DNA of 64,000 bases from Carposina sasakii. Lineage: Eukaryota; Arthropoda; Insecta; Lepidoptera; Carposinidae. Shown piece after piece: positions 44,840 through 57,239 of this stretch. The first letter of the stretch is position 1, and the number at the start of each line of letters is the position of its first letter. The stretch spans positions 12,276,001 to 12,340,000 of the forward strand of contig CP053154.1 in the NCBI GenBank assembly GCA_014607495.2. The letters run 5' to 3'. The translations under genes were made by a program, and so were the position numbers. The notes under the pieces are model-generated. The model did no database searches and was not told the origin of the DNA. It saw nothing but the letters and a program-made list of their open reading frames with translations.

Positions 44840-44969
44840 TATCACTATAATATTTAGATTAACATAGCGGTGACAGATATGAACGATCAGAAAAGCTTGA
44901 CTAAATGTGACTGTGGAATATTATTTAGAACCCATAAGTTCTGATTATCCTATTGAAGGACCACAAACT

Positions 44970-45045
44970 GACTTGTACAGTATGCCCGGGAGGAGAAGCA
45001 GCTGTCGTATTATGCTTTTTTTTTACTCCCAGAGCAGCATAGAAG
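44970..45045 (-). repeat. Family 1 fragment
   Basis: CAGTATGCCCGGGAGGAGAA and GCAGCTGTCGTATTATG with CTCCCAGAG match the right half of 796-1054. Confidence 0.6.
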
Positions 45046-45703
45046 ACCTTTTAACGAATTATTTAATTTTGCTCTTTAATATATAAAACGGTCATCACGA
45101 ATACAAGAAGTCTGTAATTAATTTAGGCCATCAATATAAAGTACCGATAATTACTGAATATAACTAGCTCTAAATTGATATTAAAACATCCCTAATGTAA
45201 TAATAACGAAGTAATAATTTTACTCCGAAAATAAAGTCAGTTTATCTCTAGCACTGCATTTAATTTAGTGGATTTCGCATAAACTTTACCAAAATCGAAA
45301 TGTAAGAGCTTTGTGGCCATCTATTGGTGCATTTAAAGCATTTTCGAACTCAGCCTCGACTATAAATATTATAGCTTCGACTATAAATTAATGCAAGCCG
45401 CACCTCGCTAACTTGCTGGAAACCATTATGTATATCACGTGAACATTTTAATGGTAACTGCTTTGATTGTGTTGGTTGCATACGTTATTATTATTACCTA
45501 ATGACCTACCCTGTGGGCTTAGACAAAGTATATCCCGAACAAATCAATAAAGGTTCGTCAACGAAAAATTTAATTTAAAACGACGATGAGCAAACAAAGC
45601 CTTTCGGTAAATCGCGAGATAAGGTCTTCTACGAACGTCAAAGCGGAACGATGTTATCCAGTTTCGCCTCGGTATTAGGTATCACAGCTCACTTATCAAT
45701 TAA
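45046..45703. other. No recognised feature
   Basis: AT-rich, no frame or repeat recognised. Confidence 0.4.
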
Positions 45704-45923
45704 TTAGCGACTTCGTCCGCGTGGACTGCAGAAAAAAACAAAATGTCGAAATTGGAATCAAAATATTTTCCCGGGATAAAAAGTAGCCTATGTGTTAATC
45801 CAGGGTGTCAGCTAACTCCATAATAAATTTTAATAAAATCGCTTCAGCCGTTTTTACGTGAAAGAGTAACAAACGTCCATCCATCCATACTCACAAACTT
45901 TCGCGTTTATAATATTAGTAGGA
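45704..45923 (-). mobile_element. Short Helitron, family with 57.4-kb copy
   Basis: On the - strand: TCCTACTAATATTATAAACG, TGTTACTCTTTCACGTAAAA, CCTGGATTAACACATAGGC, then CAGTCCACGCGGACGAAGTC and a mutated end (CTAA for CTAG). It is about 220 bp. Confidence 0.85.
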
Positions 45924-45929
45924 TACTAT

Positions 45930-45972
45930 CTACCCGTAAGGGATAAAGGCGTGATTATATGTATGTATGTAG
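45930..45972 (+). repeat. Family 1 3' end with (TATG)n tail
   Basis: ACCCGTAAGGGATAAAGGCG and TGATTATATGTATGTATG are the 3' tip of the 796-1054 family, here on the + strand, abutting the Helitron 5' end. Confidence 0.65.
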
Positions 45973-46035
45973 GTAGGATACTATCAGGCGTTACTATTAC
46001 AAAGTTAAAGTTTTCAAATAGGGCTAGTCCACTAA

Positions 46036-46083
46036 CGTGCCCTGCACCCTCTGCTGACCCTCGAATTTACGTACACTGTCACA
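46036..46083 (+). repeat. Piece of the fold-back family arm
   Basis: GCCCTGCACCCTCTGCTGACCC resembles the arm at 34313-34340; nothing further is retained. Confidence 0.4.
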
Positions 46084-46474
46084 TAACTAGATTTTTCCTT
46101 TTATACAATTACATACGTAAGTATACATACGGCTGATCATGAAAGATCCCAACCACGTTTTCAAATATTCAATTTTCTTTCCAAATACTTTCATTTATTA
46201 CCAGAAAATATATAAAAATACAAACCTTGGCCTGTTTATTTCATGTAACTTAAATAACTATTTTTTAACGAAGGGTTATTTTTAAAGTATAATTAATGAG
46301 ATACATACATAAAGTATTAATAGCCAAGCGTTTAAGTCTATCGTGATTTCCGTTCAGTAATGACCATTTAGTAAAAACCGTTTTTATTTTATCTAGTCCG
46401 TATACATCAAACTGACTACCCACTTTATTCCATTTCTGTAAACACAATACTCAATCAAAGATTTTTGCTATAGT

Positions 46475-46656
46475 CAGTGGTTCCCAAAGCGGTCCAGGTA
46501 GGAGCCCCAGGGGTCCACAGGAGACTCGAATGGGGGTCTACGTGAAAAAATGGGTATTCACAATTAATTCGTATGTGATGCTGGCCTGTAGAGGGTCCAC
46601 CAGAACCAGTTAACTTTCGAAAGGGGTCTATGAGAAAATAAGTTTGGGAACCCCTG
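46475..46656. mobile_element. hAT-like MITE
   Basis: CAGTGGTTCCCAAAGCGG at the left and TTTGGGAACCCCTG at the right are the CAG.GGTTCCCAAA-type termini common in hAT elements. GGGGTCCACAGGAG and GGGTCCACCAGAACC recur inside. The 182-bp element has no convincing 8-bp target duplication. Confidence 0.75.
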
Positions 46657-47079
46657 CTAGATGCTATGCTAGGTACAAAAGACCAAATAATTTTGCCTAA
46701 AGTGTGATATTTTTATATTTCTTACCAATAAGATGAATAATAATAATAAGACTAATTTGCCGCGATTAAATCCCTACAGGAAAATGGCTCTCGAAAAAAA
46801 AGGAAATAAACACGCGTAACGAGATTTCCTCAGATGTGTAAAGGAATGAATAACTGACATACTTCTACTATAGAAGACAGATAATATATGCTAACCTTAA
46901 GTTGTAATCTTCTTTAGGTATAATATAAAAATGAATCACTAAATGTGTTGCTACGCGCGAATCTCATAACAGCTAAATCGATTTCGCTAATTCTTTTTTA
47001 GAATATTCCTTGAAGTACTTACGAGGATGGTTCTTACAGAAAGAAAAAAAAAAAAAAACAGAAAAAAGACAACAATTTT
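46657..47079. other. No recognised feature
   Basis: Includes an A-homopolymer near 47045-47060. Confidence 0.45.
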
Positions 47080-47140
47080 CTATAGAGGCCGCGCATGACT
47101 TTGTCCGCTTGAAAGTGCATTACTCCCGTGCGAATTCCTA
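47080..47140 (-). mobile_element. Helitron 3'-end fragment
   Basis: GGCCGCGCATGACTTTGTCC and GCATTACTCCCGTGCGAAT match the 3' region at 2849-2905. It abuts the MITE at 47149. Confidence 0.55.
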
Positions 47141-47148
47141 GTAATATA

Positions 47149-47530
47149 CAGGGTGATTTTTGGTCGTCAACGTTTCCGAAAACTACGGAATCTTCTCATC
47201 ATGATGGAGACAATGCCATGGAAGCATACCTGGGAAGTGTCTGGTTCCGAAGATATTAGGGTCCAAAGTTGAGTAAATACACTGCGTTATTCTGCATAAA
47301 TGCACATAGACGCGCGTAGCAAGATTTTTTCACGAGAAATAATTAATATCTGTCTACGAAAAAACGAGCATAAACACTGGACACTATAAATTTCGCCCGA
47401 TCAAGAAATAATAAAAAAAAAAAAAAAAAATTTACATAATTTCACAGAATTTTTTTTTGGCATAAACTTACTTTATTTGATGTATAGAGTACGCACCCTT
47501 CGTTAAGGGTGGCAACGAAAAACCACCCTG
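47149..47530. mobile_element. TA-flanked MITE, family B, full length
   Basis: CAGGGTGATTTTTGGTCG at the left and AACGAAAAACCACCCTG at the right are flanked by TA. The interior has TGGAAGCATACCTGGGAAG and poly-A. It is 382 bp. Relatives: 42543-42865, 49017-49085 (one end) and 59816-60077 (reversed). Confidence 0.85.
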
Positions 47531-47614
47531 TATATAGATAAAGGAAAGGCAATTAATACAGCCATTTTCATTTCAGAATAACCAGCAATTGAAACCGCAT
47601 ATTTTGTTATAGAA

Positions 47615-48385
47615 TTGCCACAAAGAGTGCAAATTTTTGTTATAGAATTCGCCGATTTTGATCTCAATTACATTTCTAACACTTTAGTGAATGAAACGAT
47701 ATCACAAAACATAGACACATGGTATAGAAAATTCAATAATAATAGTGTAGATCTAACCATATTGCACCTAAATATTAGATCAATAAATAAGAACTTCAGT
47801 GAGTTCCTTGTCAGTATGGACAACAACAGGCAATATGGATGGATATATTGGTACTGACAGAGGCAAATGTTAACTTTAATAACACATGTTTTTTCTGCAT
47901 AGATGGGTTCGATCTCCATAAATACACGCGGGAAGATCGAAGAGGGGGCGGAGTACTAGTGTACACACGCTCGCGACTCTCGGGCCAGGTATGCTCAACA
48001 CATGAACTCACTCGAATGTCAACAGCAGAATCCATTGTAGTTAAGGTACAAAGTGGTAACAGTCTTGTATATATATGTAGTTTCTATCTATAGGCCTCCA
48101 CGATTACAGAGAAACAATGGGGTGGCTAATTATATAACAGAACTGAGAGAATTGTTAAATTGTATACCTAATGATAGTAGGGTGGTTTATTGTGGAGACA
48201 TTAATATCGACTTACTAGATACTAATGATAGCGAAGTAATTTCCTATGAAAACTTATTGTATAAATTTGGATTCTCAAAATGCATTAATTTTGTCACTAG
48301 GAGGGAAATTGTCATTGACAGAGTGGTAGAGTCCTGTATAGACCAGATTAAGAAAAAAACTGAAAAGATTTCGATTTTGGTATAA
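47615..48385 (+). pseudogene. LINE endonuclease domain, frameshifted
   Basis: Three + strand frames join into one AP-endonuclease-like domain of a Jockey/CR1-type LINE. The first carries LTILHLNIRSINKNFSEFLV. After a frameshift near 47840 comes MDILVLTEANVNF, then RRGGGVLVYTRSRL. After another shift near 48090 comes SIYRPPRLQ, then VVYCGDINIDLLDT. The NIRS, TEA, YRPP and GDINIDLL blocks are the usual landmarks of this fold. The frame stops at 48385, before the domain ends, and no reverse transcriptase follows. The copy is dead: two frameshifts and a 3' truncation. An upstream N-terminus or gag-like ORF is not visible. Confidence 0.85.
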
Positions 48386-48591
48386 GCATTACCTACTCGT
48401 AGCAGAATATTCATTTTGTTCAAGGAAAATTTCATGCCTGAAAAATTAGGGTGTTCACTCGTGTGTAACGAAAAATCTTTACAAGGTCAATATTCCCGAC
48501 GGCTTTTCTTCAGCTGTAGTTATTAATACAAAATTCTTTAGTTAGGTTATATTTTATCCATCCATCCAAATTGCCATGTAGTGTCGACTGA

Positions 48592-48725
48592 CCCCGATGT
48601 GGTGTCGGCAGAGAAGAATAGCATTACCCCATATCTGCCCGCGGGTATTGTAAGAGCCGATAAAGGGTTGACAACATAATCTAAAAATCACACTGGAGTC
48701 ATCCACCCACTTGCCCAGTTTGGTG
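48592..48725 (+). mobile_element. Diverged 5' part of the SINE-like family
   Basis: GTGGTGTCGGCAGAGAAG, CCCCATATCTGCCCGCGGGTA and TTGACAACATAATC follow the 39360 copy; the RTE-type 3' end is missing. Confidence 0.6.
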
Positions 48726-48773
48726 CAAGATCTTAAACGAGATCCCACAGCCACATTATTCTTCTAATATCCA

Positions 48774-48970
48774 TTTAGAATAACTCGGAAACATTTACCA
48801 TTAGATGTAGTCCAGGGTCACTACATTGTTGTGTTTGTGTCCAAAAAGGGGCAGTAAACTCACTATTACCACGTGGGCCTTAATACCCTAACTGGTAAAA
48901 AAGGGTTTGATTTGCACATTTATGTCCAGCATTTTTACCCTTGAAGGACGTGACTATAAATATGTATGTA
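48774..48970 (+). repeat. Family P copy with (TATG)n tail
   Basis: Reversed relative to 16294 and 32301: AATAACTCGGAAACATTTACC at the left, TTTGCACATTTATG in the body and AAATATGTATGTA at the right end. Confidence 0.6.
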
Positions 48971-49016
48971 AATATTCAATCAATTGTGTATTCCATTCGA
49001 TAGCCGGCCATATATT

Positions 49017-49085
49017 GTTTTTTGGTCAATGTTTCCGATAAACTTCTCCTCACACTCACGATCAATGGAAGCATACCCCAATGAG
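49017..49085. mobile_element. Single-end fragment of MITE family B
   Basis: TTTTTTGGTCAATGTTTCCG and CAATGGAAGCATACCCC match 47160-47230; no second end was found. Confidence 0.5.
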
Positions 49086-50570
49086 TGTAAAAATTAAAAT
49101 GCACATGTAGCAGGATATACTGATGTTGGCATGCATGTTTGGAACCATATGTTTTCGATAATTGTCACATATACGATGACTGACTGATAAGTTAGTCAAT
49201 ACTCTAAACTAAAGTCATAGTCAACTCCTCAACTGAACAGCGGTTCCATGTATATGTGTTTCCAGAAGACCATAGTTAATTATGCGATCGCTGCTCGAAG
49301 CATCCATCCTGCTTCTAGCAGGCCATGTAATGTTGCTTAATCCTGATTTTAAAATATTTACTCTTCGGTATACAAACTTCAAGCTCAACATAATTATTAT
49401 CATGCCTTTTGTCGTAGTTAGAAAAGACCACAGAACACGTAATGAAACAACCAATAGTCAACTAACTGAGTGCATGCAGCATCGTCAAATTGAAACCGGT
49501 GCCATGGCTGTTAAATCCCCACGTGTGACATCATAAATGGAGAGCACACGAACAGCTGTATCTCACTTTGTTAATATACATTCAGCCGGTCAATACTTTA
49601 TTTATTTGTGGTAACCAAAGGCGACTAGACAAGCGGTCCAATAATGATACACCTTTTACTCTTACTAAGCTATAGATCCAAATAGATCGTATCATATAAT
49701 TTACAATGAGTTTTTATTTTCTTCAGAGTAGCCTTCTCGAACACGGTTTTTGATCTTTAAATATATGAGCTTTGTCCGATATTTAACTAGTATGCGCCGA
49801 GCTCTTCGTGACCATAGACGTGCTTATGTTTGAATTTCAAAGAAGTTAAATAAATAAAATATGCCTCTGTGTGTCATACGAGATGTAAAAAATATTTTAA
49901 AATGTGTAATAAAAGCTTAGGAATTATATTTCACCGGTAGCTTATATTTATTTATTATTTTAATCATAATTCGAGTCCCACATATTAGCTGTCAACATTA
50001 CGGCCATCTTTCAGTTTTCATAATTATGACAATGACGCGGCTACCACTTCCATGTGACAAGCGTGTTGTACACTTCAGCACGGTTGCTTATAAAGTATTG
50101 CTTTCTTTTTTGTGTTCATGCTAACTGTATCTTTCTTTGTCACTCATTATTACATTTTAATAGTTATCTAAAAAAATATTTTAGCTATCGAAACGCATCG
50201 CGCGGTTTGTCAATTTTTAACGCAACTTACTATGAACGTAACCTATCTAATAGTATAGATCGTATAATTCAACCATACTTAATGCGCCAGTTAACTCATA
50301 ATAAAATCTTCCGGTGTATTATAAATTGATATAACTGAAGGAAACCGCTCATAAGATACACCTATTATCATTTCGAAGGAGTACCTCAAGCACGAACTTG
50401 GAAGGAAATTGTAATATTAACATTTGTACTGTAATAATACGTGGAACGACTTATGTAAGCTCTTGTCACCTATGTAGCTATGATTAAGATACAAATAGCG
50501 TTTACACAGATATTAACTTTCTAAGTAGACGTTTGTAGCATGCGAATTCATTCAAACGCTGTTTAAACAT
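49086..50570. other. No recognised feature
   Basis: The overlapping frames 49221-49454 (-), 49282-49536 (+) and 50054-50329 (+) are not recognisable. A CTTTATTTATTTG edge at 49597 could be a retroelement tail. Confidence 0.35.
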
Positions 50571-50700
50571 TAGAGTCGACCAAGGAACTCGGACATCCGC
50601 TCAGGCAATAAATATGCTAGCAACTTTCCATTGATAGTTATCTTTCCCCGGTATGATAAACGTGGCTATGCGATCTCCTTTATGATACTGCATTAGTTTT
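50571..50700 (+). repeat. Repeat family Q
   Basis: GAGTCGACCAAGGAACTCGG, GCTCAGGCAATAAATATGC and GTGGCTATGCGATCTCC match 8428 and 32678. Confidence 0.6.
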
Positions 50701-50766
50701 GGCTACCACAATTCAAGAACTCAACTGAGTGTATACGTGTATACTTGCCTTCGTACCGTAAAAATA

Positions 50767-51026
50767 TCCTATTAATATTATAATGTCTGGATGTTTATTA
50801 GTTTTTCACCGCAAAACCACCAAACAGGTTTTGAGAAAACTTGGAAGTAACGTAACTTATAAATTAACTAATGTTATAAACGTGAAAGTTGGTTTGTTTG
50901 CTACCGATAGTTCGCGCTTCAACCCATTAGTTACATTCATATAGTTGGGAATACAGAGAAAGACATAGGCTATTCTGGTTCAGGCATTCTGTAGTACACT
51001 CAGACGAAGTCTCGAGCAACAGCTAG
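50767..51026 (+). mobile_element. Helitron, diverged
   Basis: It starts CTATTAATATTATAATG and ends GACGAAGTCTCGAGCAACAG followed by CTAG. An internal second start-like block (AATGTTATAAACGTGAAAG at about 50870) suggests one Helitron 5' end within another. Confidence 0.65.
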
Positions 51027-51819
51027 CAACACATAATATGCCACGAAGCTTAGACAACTCTAATACTCGTAACAATAAAGAAACATATTGTACGGTAATC
51101 GTTAGCTTAGAAGTGGACTGTTTATTTTAAGGAATAACATGCAAAACCTTACCCTGGTGTGTCCCCGAAGATCTTTTCTTCACGGGAGCGCTCCCTTACC
51201 ACACATCGAAAAGCAATCGGTAATTAATTATTTTGTAAATTAATAAAACAAAAGGACGCTCATCGCACGAGCTCCAGATCGAATTTTTTTTTCGAATTCA
51301 AAATTCAAATGTGCATGTGACGTCACGCATACCAGCTAGGTGAAAGAACTTCTAAAGAGTATTTAATCAAATATACACAATTAAATGATAAAACATTAAA
51401 ATTACGTGAATACGCTACACATATCGTATCTCGAATAAAAACAAATAGCATAGTAGGTCATATCACCATTAGGTATATGCTAAAATATTCCACTCATGAA
51501 TGTCTATATCAACAGGAGGTTTAGTCACGGACTTAGTACTCAAATAGATTCAGCCGAGTCTGCGGTTACCCGCAAATCTCAGGTGAGCTTGACGTTTCCT
51601 ATTTGAAGGTTCGATGAGGTCTGTCGGTAGACCTCAAGTCACGAGCTCTATCTGAGATTACCTATTGACTGTATGTTAAGATAATGTTGGATTGTACATC
51701 ACAATACTAAGTGACTCTACGTATAGACTAGGTACTTACTAGAGACTTTAACTAAGTATAAGCGCATTACTTACTCAGAGCTAACATAATAATAAAAAGG
51801 GGCTTTCTAAGCAAAGCTT
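51027..51819. other. No recognised feature
   Basis: Nothing recognisable by eye. Confidence 0.35.
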
Positions 51820-52345
51820 CAAATGTATATGTTACCGGAAATGTATAAAATCTAGGAATTGTATACAAATCCAAGGAAATGTATACAATTCCGAAGCTAT
51901 TTAGGAAATGTATAAAATATCGTTAGCTTTGTATAATAAAACACGTTGTTAAAATGAGAACCATAAGCAAATAATTAAACTTACCGCAGAGAGATTATCG
52001 TCTTAAACTTAAACATTTTACCTAACACCGAAGAAATCGGCGGCGGCGGGCGGGTTCTTCTAACCTATATTGCCAGATTCGAATCCGCCGAAGAAGGTAA
52101 ATATAAAAAATATATAAATAGAGATAAGTACGCCTTTGTATACAGTTTACGTGATACTAGCGTGATCGCCTGATAAGAGGAAGCAATACCCTCCCCTCGC
52201 TGATATCTCAAATGTTTTATTCGCATTTCCGATTGCTACTTAGGAAATGTGTAGATTTCATAGGAAATGCGTCTAATATAATTTATTTCCGTCCAATTTT
52301 ACGAATTAAATACATTTCCTAGGAATTTTATACAATAATATTAAA
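51820..52345. mobile_element. Candidate DNA element with subterminal motifs
   Basis: GGAAATGTATAMAAT-type motifs cluster at both edges: about 51837, 51857, 51876 and 51903 on the left; 52243, 52262 and reversed 52310-52332 on the right. Between them is a GC-rich CGGCGGCGGGCGGG stretch. Clustered subterminal motifs are typical transposase-binding arrays; the ends are not delimited. Confidence 0.45.
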
Positions 52346-52859
52346 GTTCATTTATTCAGACAATTAAAATCCAAATATCACAAATAAAATAAAATTATAC
52401 AATAAATTTAAATCATTAAATTAAAGTTAAATTATAAGAACATTATGCATAAAATTAAACGTAGTTTTACGTTTTAGGCTGGGGGTACGTAAACCGACGA
52501 AATACAGGATAGACCGCACTAGGCGGACAAACCTAAATAATATGTAGGCAATTTTAAAACTGGTTAGGTTCCTAACCATTTTCCTTATATTAAGTGGCAT
52601 AGGAAAATACATATTCTCCTAGAGAAACTTCTCGAAGTGTTTTGAAACAACCGCATGCAAATATGTTTAGTGGTTCTCGAGATTAACCTAGTTATTCAGC
52701 AGACACTCGACGTCGGAAATTTACTTTTATAGGTACCTACTGTACTTAATTTTGTGCATTTAGCGCTACATTTGAATGGCTTTGGAGATTGTACATGCTT
52801 TTTTAATTTGCACATTTTGATTTAAAATATTTTGAAAATGCTAATATTTTTGTCGCTTC
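52346..52859. other. No recognised feature
   Basis: AT-rich; the frame 52427-52612 (-) is not recognisable. Confidence 0.4.
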
Positions 52860-53073
52860 AAGATGTCGGATGCGTATGCGTGCACGTAAGCGTAGACGTA
52901 CATATACGTACCTCTGAGTTGTAATATATGGAACTGTATAGACACGGGCAGACCGGATGCGTATGCGTAGACGGAAGCATAGACGTCAAGCGGTAACAGT
53001 TCTATACATAACTCAGAGGTACGTGTACGTCTACGCTTACGTGCACGCATACGCATCCGGTGTCCTCGAGCCT
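52860..53073. mobile_element. Palindromic MITE, family D
   Basis: Same arms as 23816-24037 (GGATGCGTATGCGTG, CGTAAGCGTAGACGTA, then the reverse and CGCATCCGGTGTCCTCGAGCC). The first 15 bases of the left end are lost. The frame 52841-53056 (-) reads through it. Confidence 0.8.
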
Positions 53074-54543
53074 TTATTATAACCTAACAATTTCAATAAG
53101 ATAGTTCACTTACCTTTGTTATAATAATATCATGTTAATCCACACTTACCTAAAAGCTTACCAATATCAAAAAGGTTATCCAGTGAAACAATAGTCTAAA
53201 ATATCAAACCAATAAAATTCGTACCTGTTCACCGCGGGAAATATATCGCTTATTTTCATAGTGTTATCGCGCTAAAACCAATAATGACTGGATAAAGGCC
53301 ACCGCAACTGTTCTATAAGAGTTATTGCTGCGGAGTCTGCTGGTAATGGGAATTTATTGACTATAAAAGTTTAACATAACTTTAGTATTATATGAATAAC
53401 CAGAGCTTAATAAATATGCAGAAGGCGCTCCGTTATAAAGTATAATTCAATTCGCATAGGGGAAAGAAGGGGCTTTTTATATATTCATCAACGTGCATTA
53501 CTTTCTGCAATGTGAAAATATGAGAAAGACAACTTAACATGGCCAGTTGACAAAAGCGTATGAAGAACACAGAACATCTCCTGTACCTACCTATTTAATA
53601 TTAAGCTCAAGATGTTGAGTATAAAGTATATATCACACAGGGGTAAGAAGGGTCTTCTTAAATATCCATCAACCGTGTGTTCACATCGGAATAGGTAAGC
53701 GAGCACACTTAAGGACTTCACTTCCACGTACGTAAACAATACATTTCCGGAATATATCTTTAAAGCTTCATTTAGTGTGCATGTGCTGCGCTGGAAAATT
53801 ATGATTCGCACGCGAGTTTTGCGAGTGCTATTGGTATTGTGTTGAAGCGGACGCTCAGTTGTGTTTTTTTAATCCGTTTCCCAGTTTTCTGTTTCATTCG
53901 TTGTATGCATCATGGCCGATCATTCGATAATATCTAGACAGACTACGTGATAAAGATACGACGTTATGACAGACGATTTCATTTTCAATTTAGATAATTT
54001 CATAAAGTTACGTTAAAAATATTTGTTCCGAAATTAGGCACGAGAGTTATTCTATAAAACTGACTCTTATGTCTTAATTATTGCACTGACTTTATTAGAT
54101 TGTAATAAACGAAATTTCACCTAAGAACACATGTACAGATTATATACCTATACAGTATACCGGTACAAGACCCTTTAACCGCCTTCTAAGAAAGCCCCTC
54201 CTGAGAACACTATTCAATTGGTTACTAAAATATTGGAGGTAAAAACAATACTCATACATCGTCGAACTGAGAGCAAAGAAAATATATTATACTTATAACT
54301 TTGTATCCGCATTGTAATCTGTGCTGTGGAACATTCCTCTCAAGGGAAATTCCTTCAACACAATAAAATAAGATAAGTAGAAAAGTGTTACTAAAAGGTT
54401 GTTTGATAAAACTCAAACAAGATGCCAAACAAAGAAAGCTTGATAAATGAACTGTCTAGATAATGAAATGATCAAGGATTATGTAAAGTAGGTTAACTTT
54501 GACTCTTATAAGAGAAGTATCCAAAGATGATTAACGCGCAGAA
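53074..54543. other. No recognised feature
   Basis: No protein-like frame or terminal repeat is seen; GTAAGAAGGG-type blocks at about 53465 and 53645 form a loose direct repeat. Confidence 0.35.
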
Positions 54544-55299
54544 GTTTTGACGTGAAACGTCTTTAAAATCGCGCCGACACATACGGGTACCAGGTTTAAA
54601 AACTGGACCGTAACGAAAAGGTCTATATCATCGTACCTTAATAATTAAAAAACTATTGGTCTTAGAAACAAAAATGTGGTGTAAATATTTCACTTATATA
54701 GTCAGCTCGCTGTTATGACATTGAGTTCGTGTCGGGGTCAAGCGGGGGGGCGGGGGAGGGATACTGCGATAACTGTGCGAAACCGGCGCTCACGCTTGTT
54801 TCTATTCAGTGTAACTCGTGACTCCGACTTTATAGCGTGGTGATTCTTTCGTGTGTTTGTCAAGTTTATTTGAACCGATTGATTTATACAAAAATAAGTG
54901 TAATTTGGACAGTATTTATATCTATACTAATATTATAAAGCTGAAGAGTTTGTTTGTTTGTTTGTTTGAACGCGCTAATCTCAGGAACTACTGGTCTGAT
55001 TTGAAAAATTCTTTCAGTGTTAGATAGCCCATTTACCAAGGAAGGCTACAGTCTATACAACAACCTGCCCGGCTTCGCACGGGTACAACGCCCCCTCACG
55101 CGGACGAAGTCGTGGGCGGCTGCTATTTAAAATAACCAGAAAGTGACAATAAATATATAAACATTTGCTATGTATTTTATGTTTCTATTACGTACCTGTT
55201 CTTTTTTTATTAAAATACTTAAAACAGCGTCCATCTTGTTTTCATTTCAATCTTTTACTTTAAAAGCGATTCGCTAACATAGACGTTTCACGTTAAAAC
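54544..55299. mobile_element. Candidate element with 19-bp inverted ends
   Basis: GTTTTGACGTGAAACGTCT at the left and AGACGTTTCACGTTAAAAC at the right are near-exact reverse complements. GACACATACGGG and CCGACACAGCCCC lie just inside. A complete small Helitron (54921-55126) lies in the middle and is presumably a later insertion. GC-rich patch at 54744-54765. Confidence 0.5.
54921..55126 (+). mobile_element. Short Helitron, nearly complete
   Basis: It starts TCTATACTAATATTATAAAG preceded by A, contains (TTTG)n and CTCAGGAACTACTGGTC, and ends CACGCGGACGAAGTCGTGGG then CGGCTGCTAT, where the final CTAG has become CTAT. It is about 206 bp. Confidence 0.9.
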
Positions 55300-56033
55300 C
55301 AACGGCCGTGTGCCCCGACACAGCCCCACCCGCTTTTTTACTCTATATGTGTTCTAAATTAACTATTGACTAGGTAAATTTATAAAAATCCTTAAGAATT
55401 GAACCGAAGACTTACTTTGTGCAAGTGGGCTATGTAACGATGTTAAATACATAATAGAAAATTATGGCTCTTTTCCACGATGTTAAATTAAATTGATTCT
55501 GTATACAAAAGCATGTATTTTAAGAAAAGTGAAGGTCGTCTTCAAATGCATAAAAACTAATCCAGGCTACCATAATATTTGATGTTACTACAAGAAATAT
55601 TACCCATAAATAATTTAGTTATGTTTAGCGCTTTTCCAAATTTGAATGTACATAAAAGTTTAACTTGGCAGTCATCATGAATAAGCGAACCAGCAGGTTC
55701 GCCGGTTCATGGCACTCATCCATTATTTTATGTTCTTTGTAGCAACTACTTTCGTGGAATATAATATTTTTTATTGCTAATAATTTTCAAAAAGTGGTAC
55801 GAGTATTACATGACGACAAATAATACGAAAAATATAACTTTCTAACTTCGTCAAGGTGTCGCGTTGGTAAATTTTCGTATTTCCCCGCGACATCGTTCCA
55901 CCGTTACAAATTCGAAAAAGTTTTGAGCGTAGCCAATTCTTGCCAGATTATGTCTTTTGGCGACAAGATTACCTTTCATGGACATAAAATTGAGCAGAAT
56001 GTGCATAGGCAGGTTGAATAAGTTTTATAAATA
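55300..56033. other. No recognised feature
   Basis: No feature recognised. Confidence 0.4.
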
Positions 56034-56295
56034 CGAACCCACGACCTCTCGTATTTCGTGCAGTGCTCTCACCAACTGAGCTACCGGGTCAATTAACTCG
56101 GATGACGAATTAGACCATCTCTTTTAAACTTTTATTCTTACATTACGTTTTTGGCAACGTTATTTTTTCATCCCGATATACACTAGCCAAATCTCGGCAA
56201 ACAAAGCTGAATCCCTCAGTACAATGTTTAATGATGAAACGATTAACCATATCCCAGCGGATTATATTATAGAGAAGTATCTTATAAATTTATCT
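56034..56295 (-). mobile_element. SINE-like family 3 copy
   Basis: On the - strand the body blocks (ATATGGTTAATCGTTTCATC, TGAGGGATTCAGCTTTG) precede a tRNA-like module, CCGGTAGCTCAGTTGGTGAG to GGTCGTGGGTTCG, where it is cut. TTATAAAT occurs on both sides (56025-56032 and 56282-56289), a possible target duplication. Confidence 0.8.
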
Positions 56296-57070
56296 AAAAT
56301 TAGATATTGTCATATCTATGAATGTCATAATTTAATACCAAGTATACACATACATTTTTGATATTTTTTCTTTTAATAAACAACAAAATATATGTAACAT
56401 TGTCGCAAAAGTTTGAAACTTAAACCAAATCAACATGTCACTTTCCATTATTTAATAACAAAGTTTTTTAAAATCCAGCTAAGAAATATTCGCGTACATA
56501 GTACCTACATTAGGGATTATTCGCAGTCACGGGGCGTCTTGGTAAGAATTTCTTTATGAAAACAACTATTCGAAGCTTATACTTACGTATAAATATGCCG
56601 GAGTTCGCGGAACATATGAGAAAGTTTAGCCATATCTCAGAAGCGTTGGAATAAGCTACGGAGTTATTATTGTGGTCCAAATATCGAAAATAAATCACAA
56701 GTTTCAGCCATTATTGTTTTTATTGGCTTTATTGATTCTTTTAAGATACTGCGGGAATGTTGAAGGATCTCATTCGTGATCCTGCAGTTCTGGCTACCTC
56801 ATTTTGGTAACGCTAATGAAAATTTGAGTAACCTTCATTCACAACGGAAGAACGTGTATGTAAGTACCTAATACGTGCATATAAAACACAAGATAGTTTC
56901 CATCGTGGAAGCTCGTTATCGCTCTACACTGATTATTTTTTAAGAGGTCATGCTAACCCCTCTAAGGGGTACTAAGTAACTTCATTTCTCGATCGAATCA
57001 ACAAAAATCTCTATCGAAACATGTACTGCAGAAGCCATCATTTTCGCGCTTACATCAATTAACCGCTATT
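56296..57070. other. Mostly unrecognised
   Basis: Contains the short repeat block at 56763-56812 (GATCCTGCAGTTCTGGCTAC, reversed relative to 36784). No gene is recognised. Confidence 0.4.
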
Positions 57071-57239
57071 GGGCGTTTTTCCACTAGACGACACGACCAC
57101 GACATCTCGTCATCTAGTATGGAAGGCCGTGTTATGGTAGTATTGACTAGTAAAAAAACGAGTCATACTATCTAAAACATTTTAGCTTCCAAAAAATCCG
57201 CGGTCGTGTCGTGGCCGTATCGTCTAGTGGAAAACGCCC
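57071..57239. mobile_element. MITE, family E, 169 bp
   Basis: GGGCGTTTTTCCACTAGACG and CGTCTAGTGGAAAACGCCC are the ends. ACACGACCACGAC and GTCGTGGCCGT continue the arms. Related pieces: 59688-59737 and 60086-60186. Confidence 0.85.
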
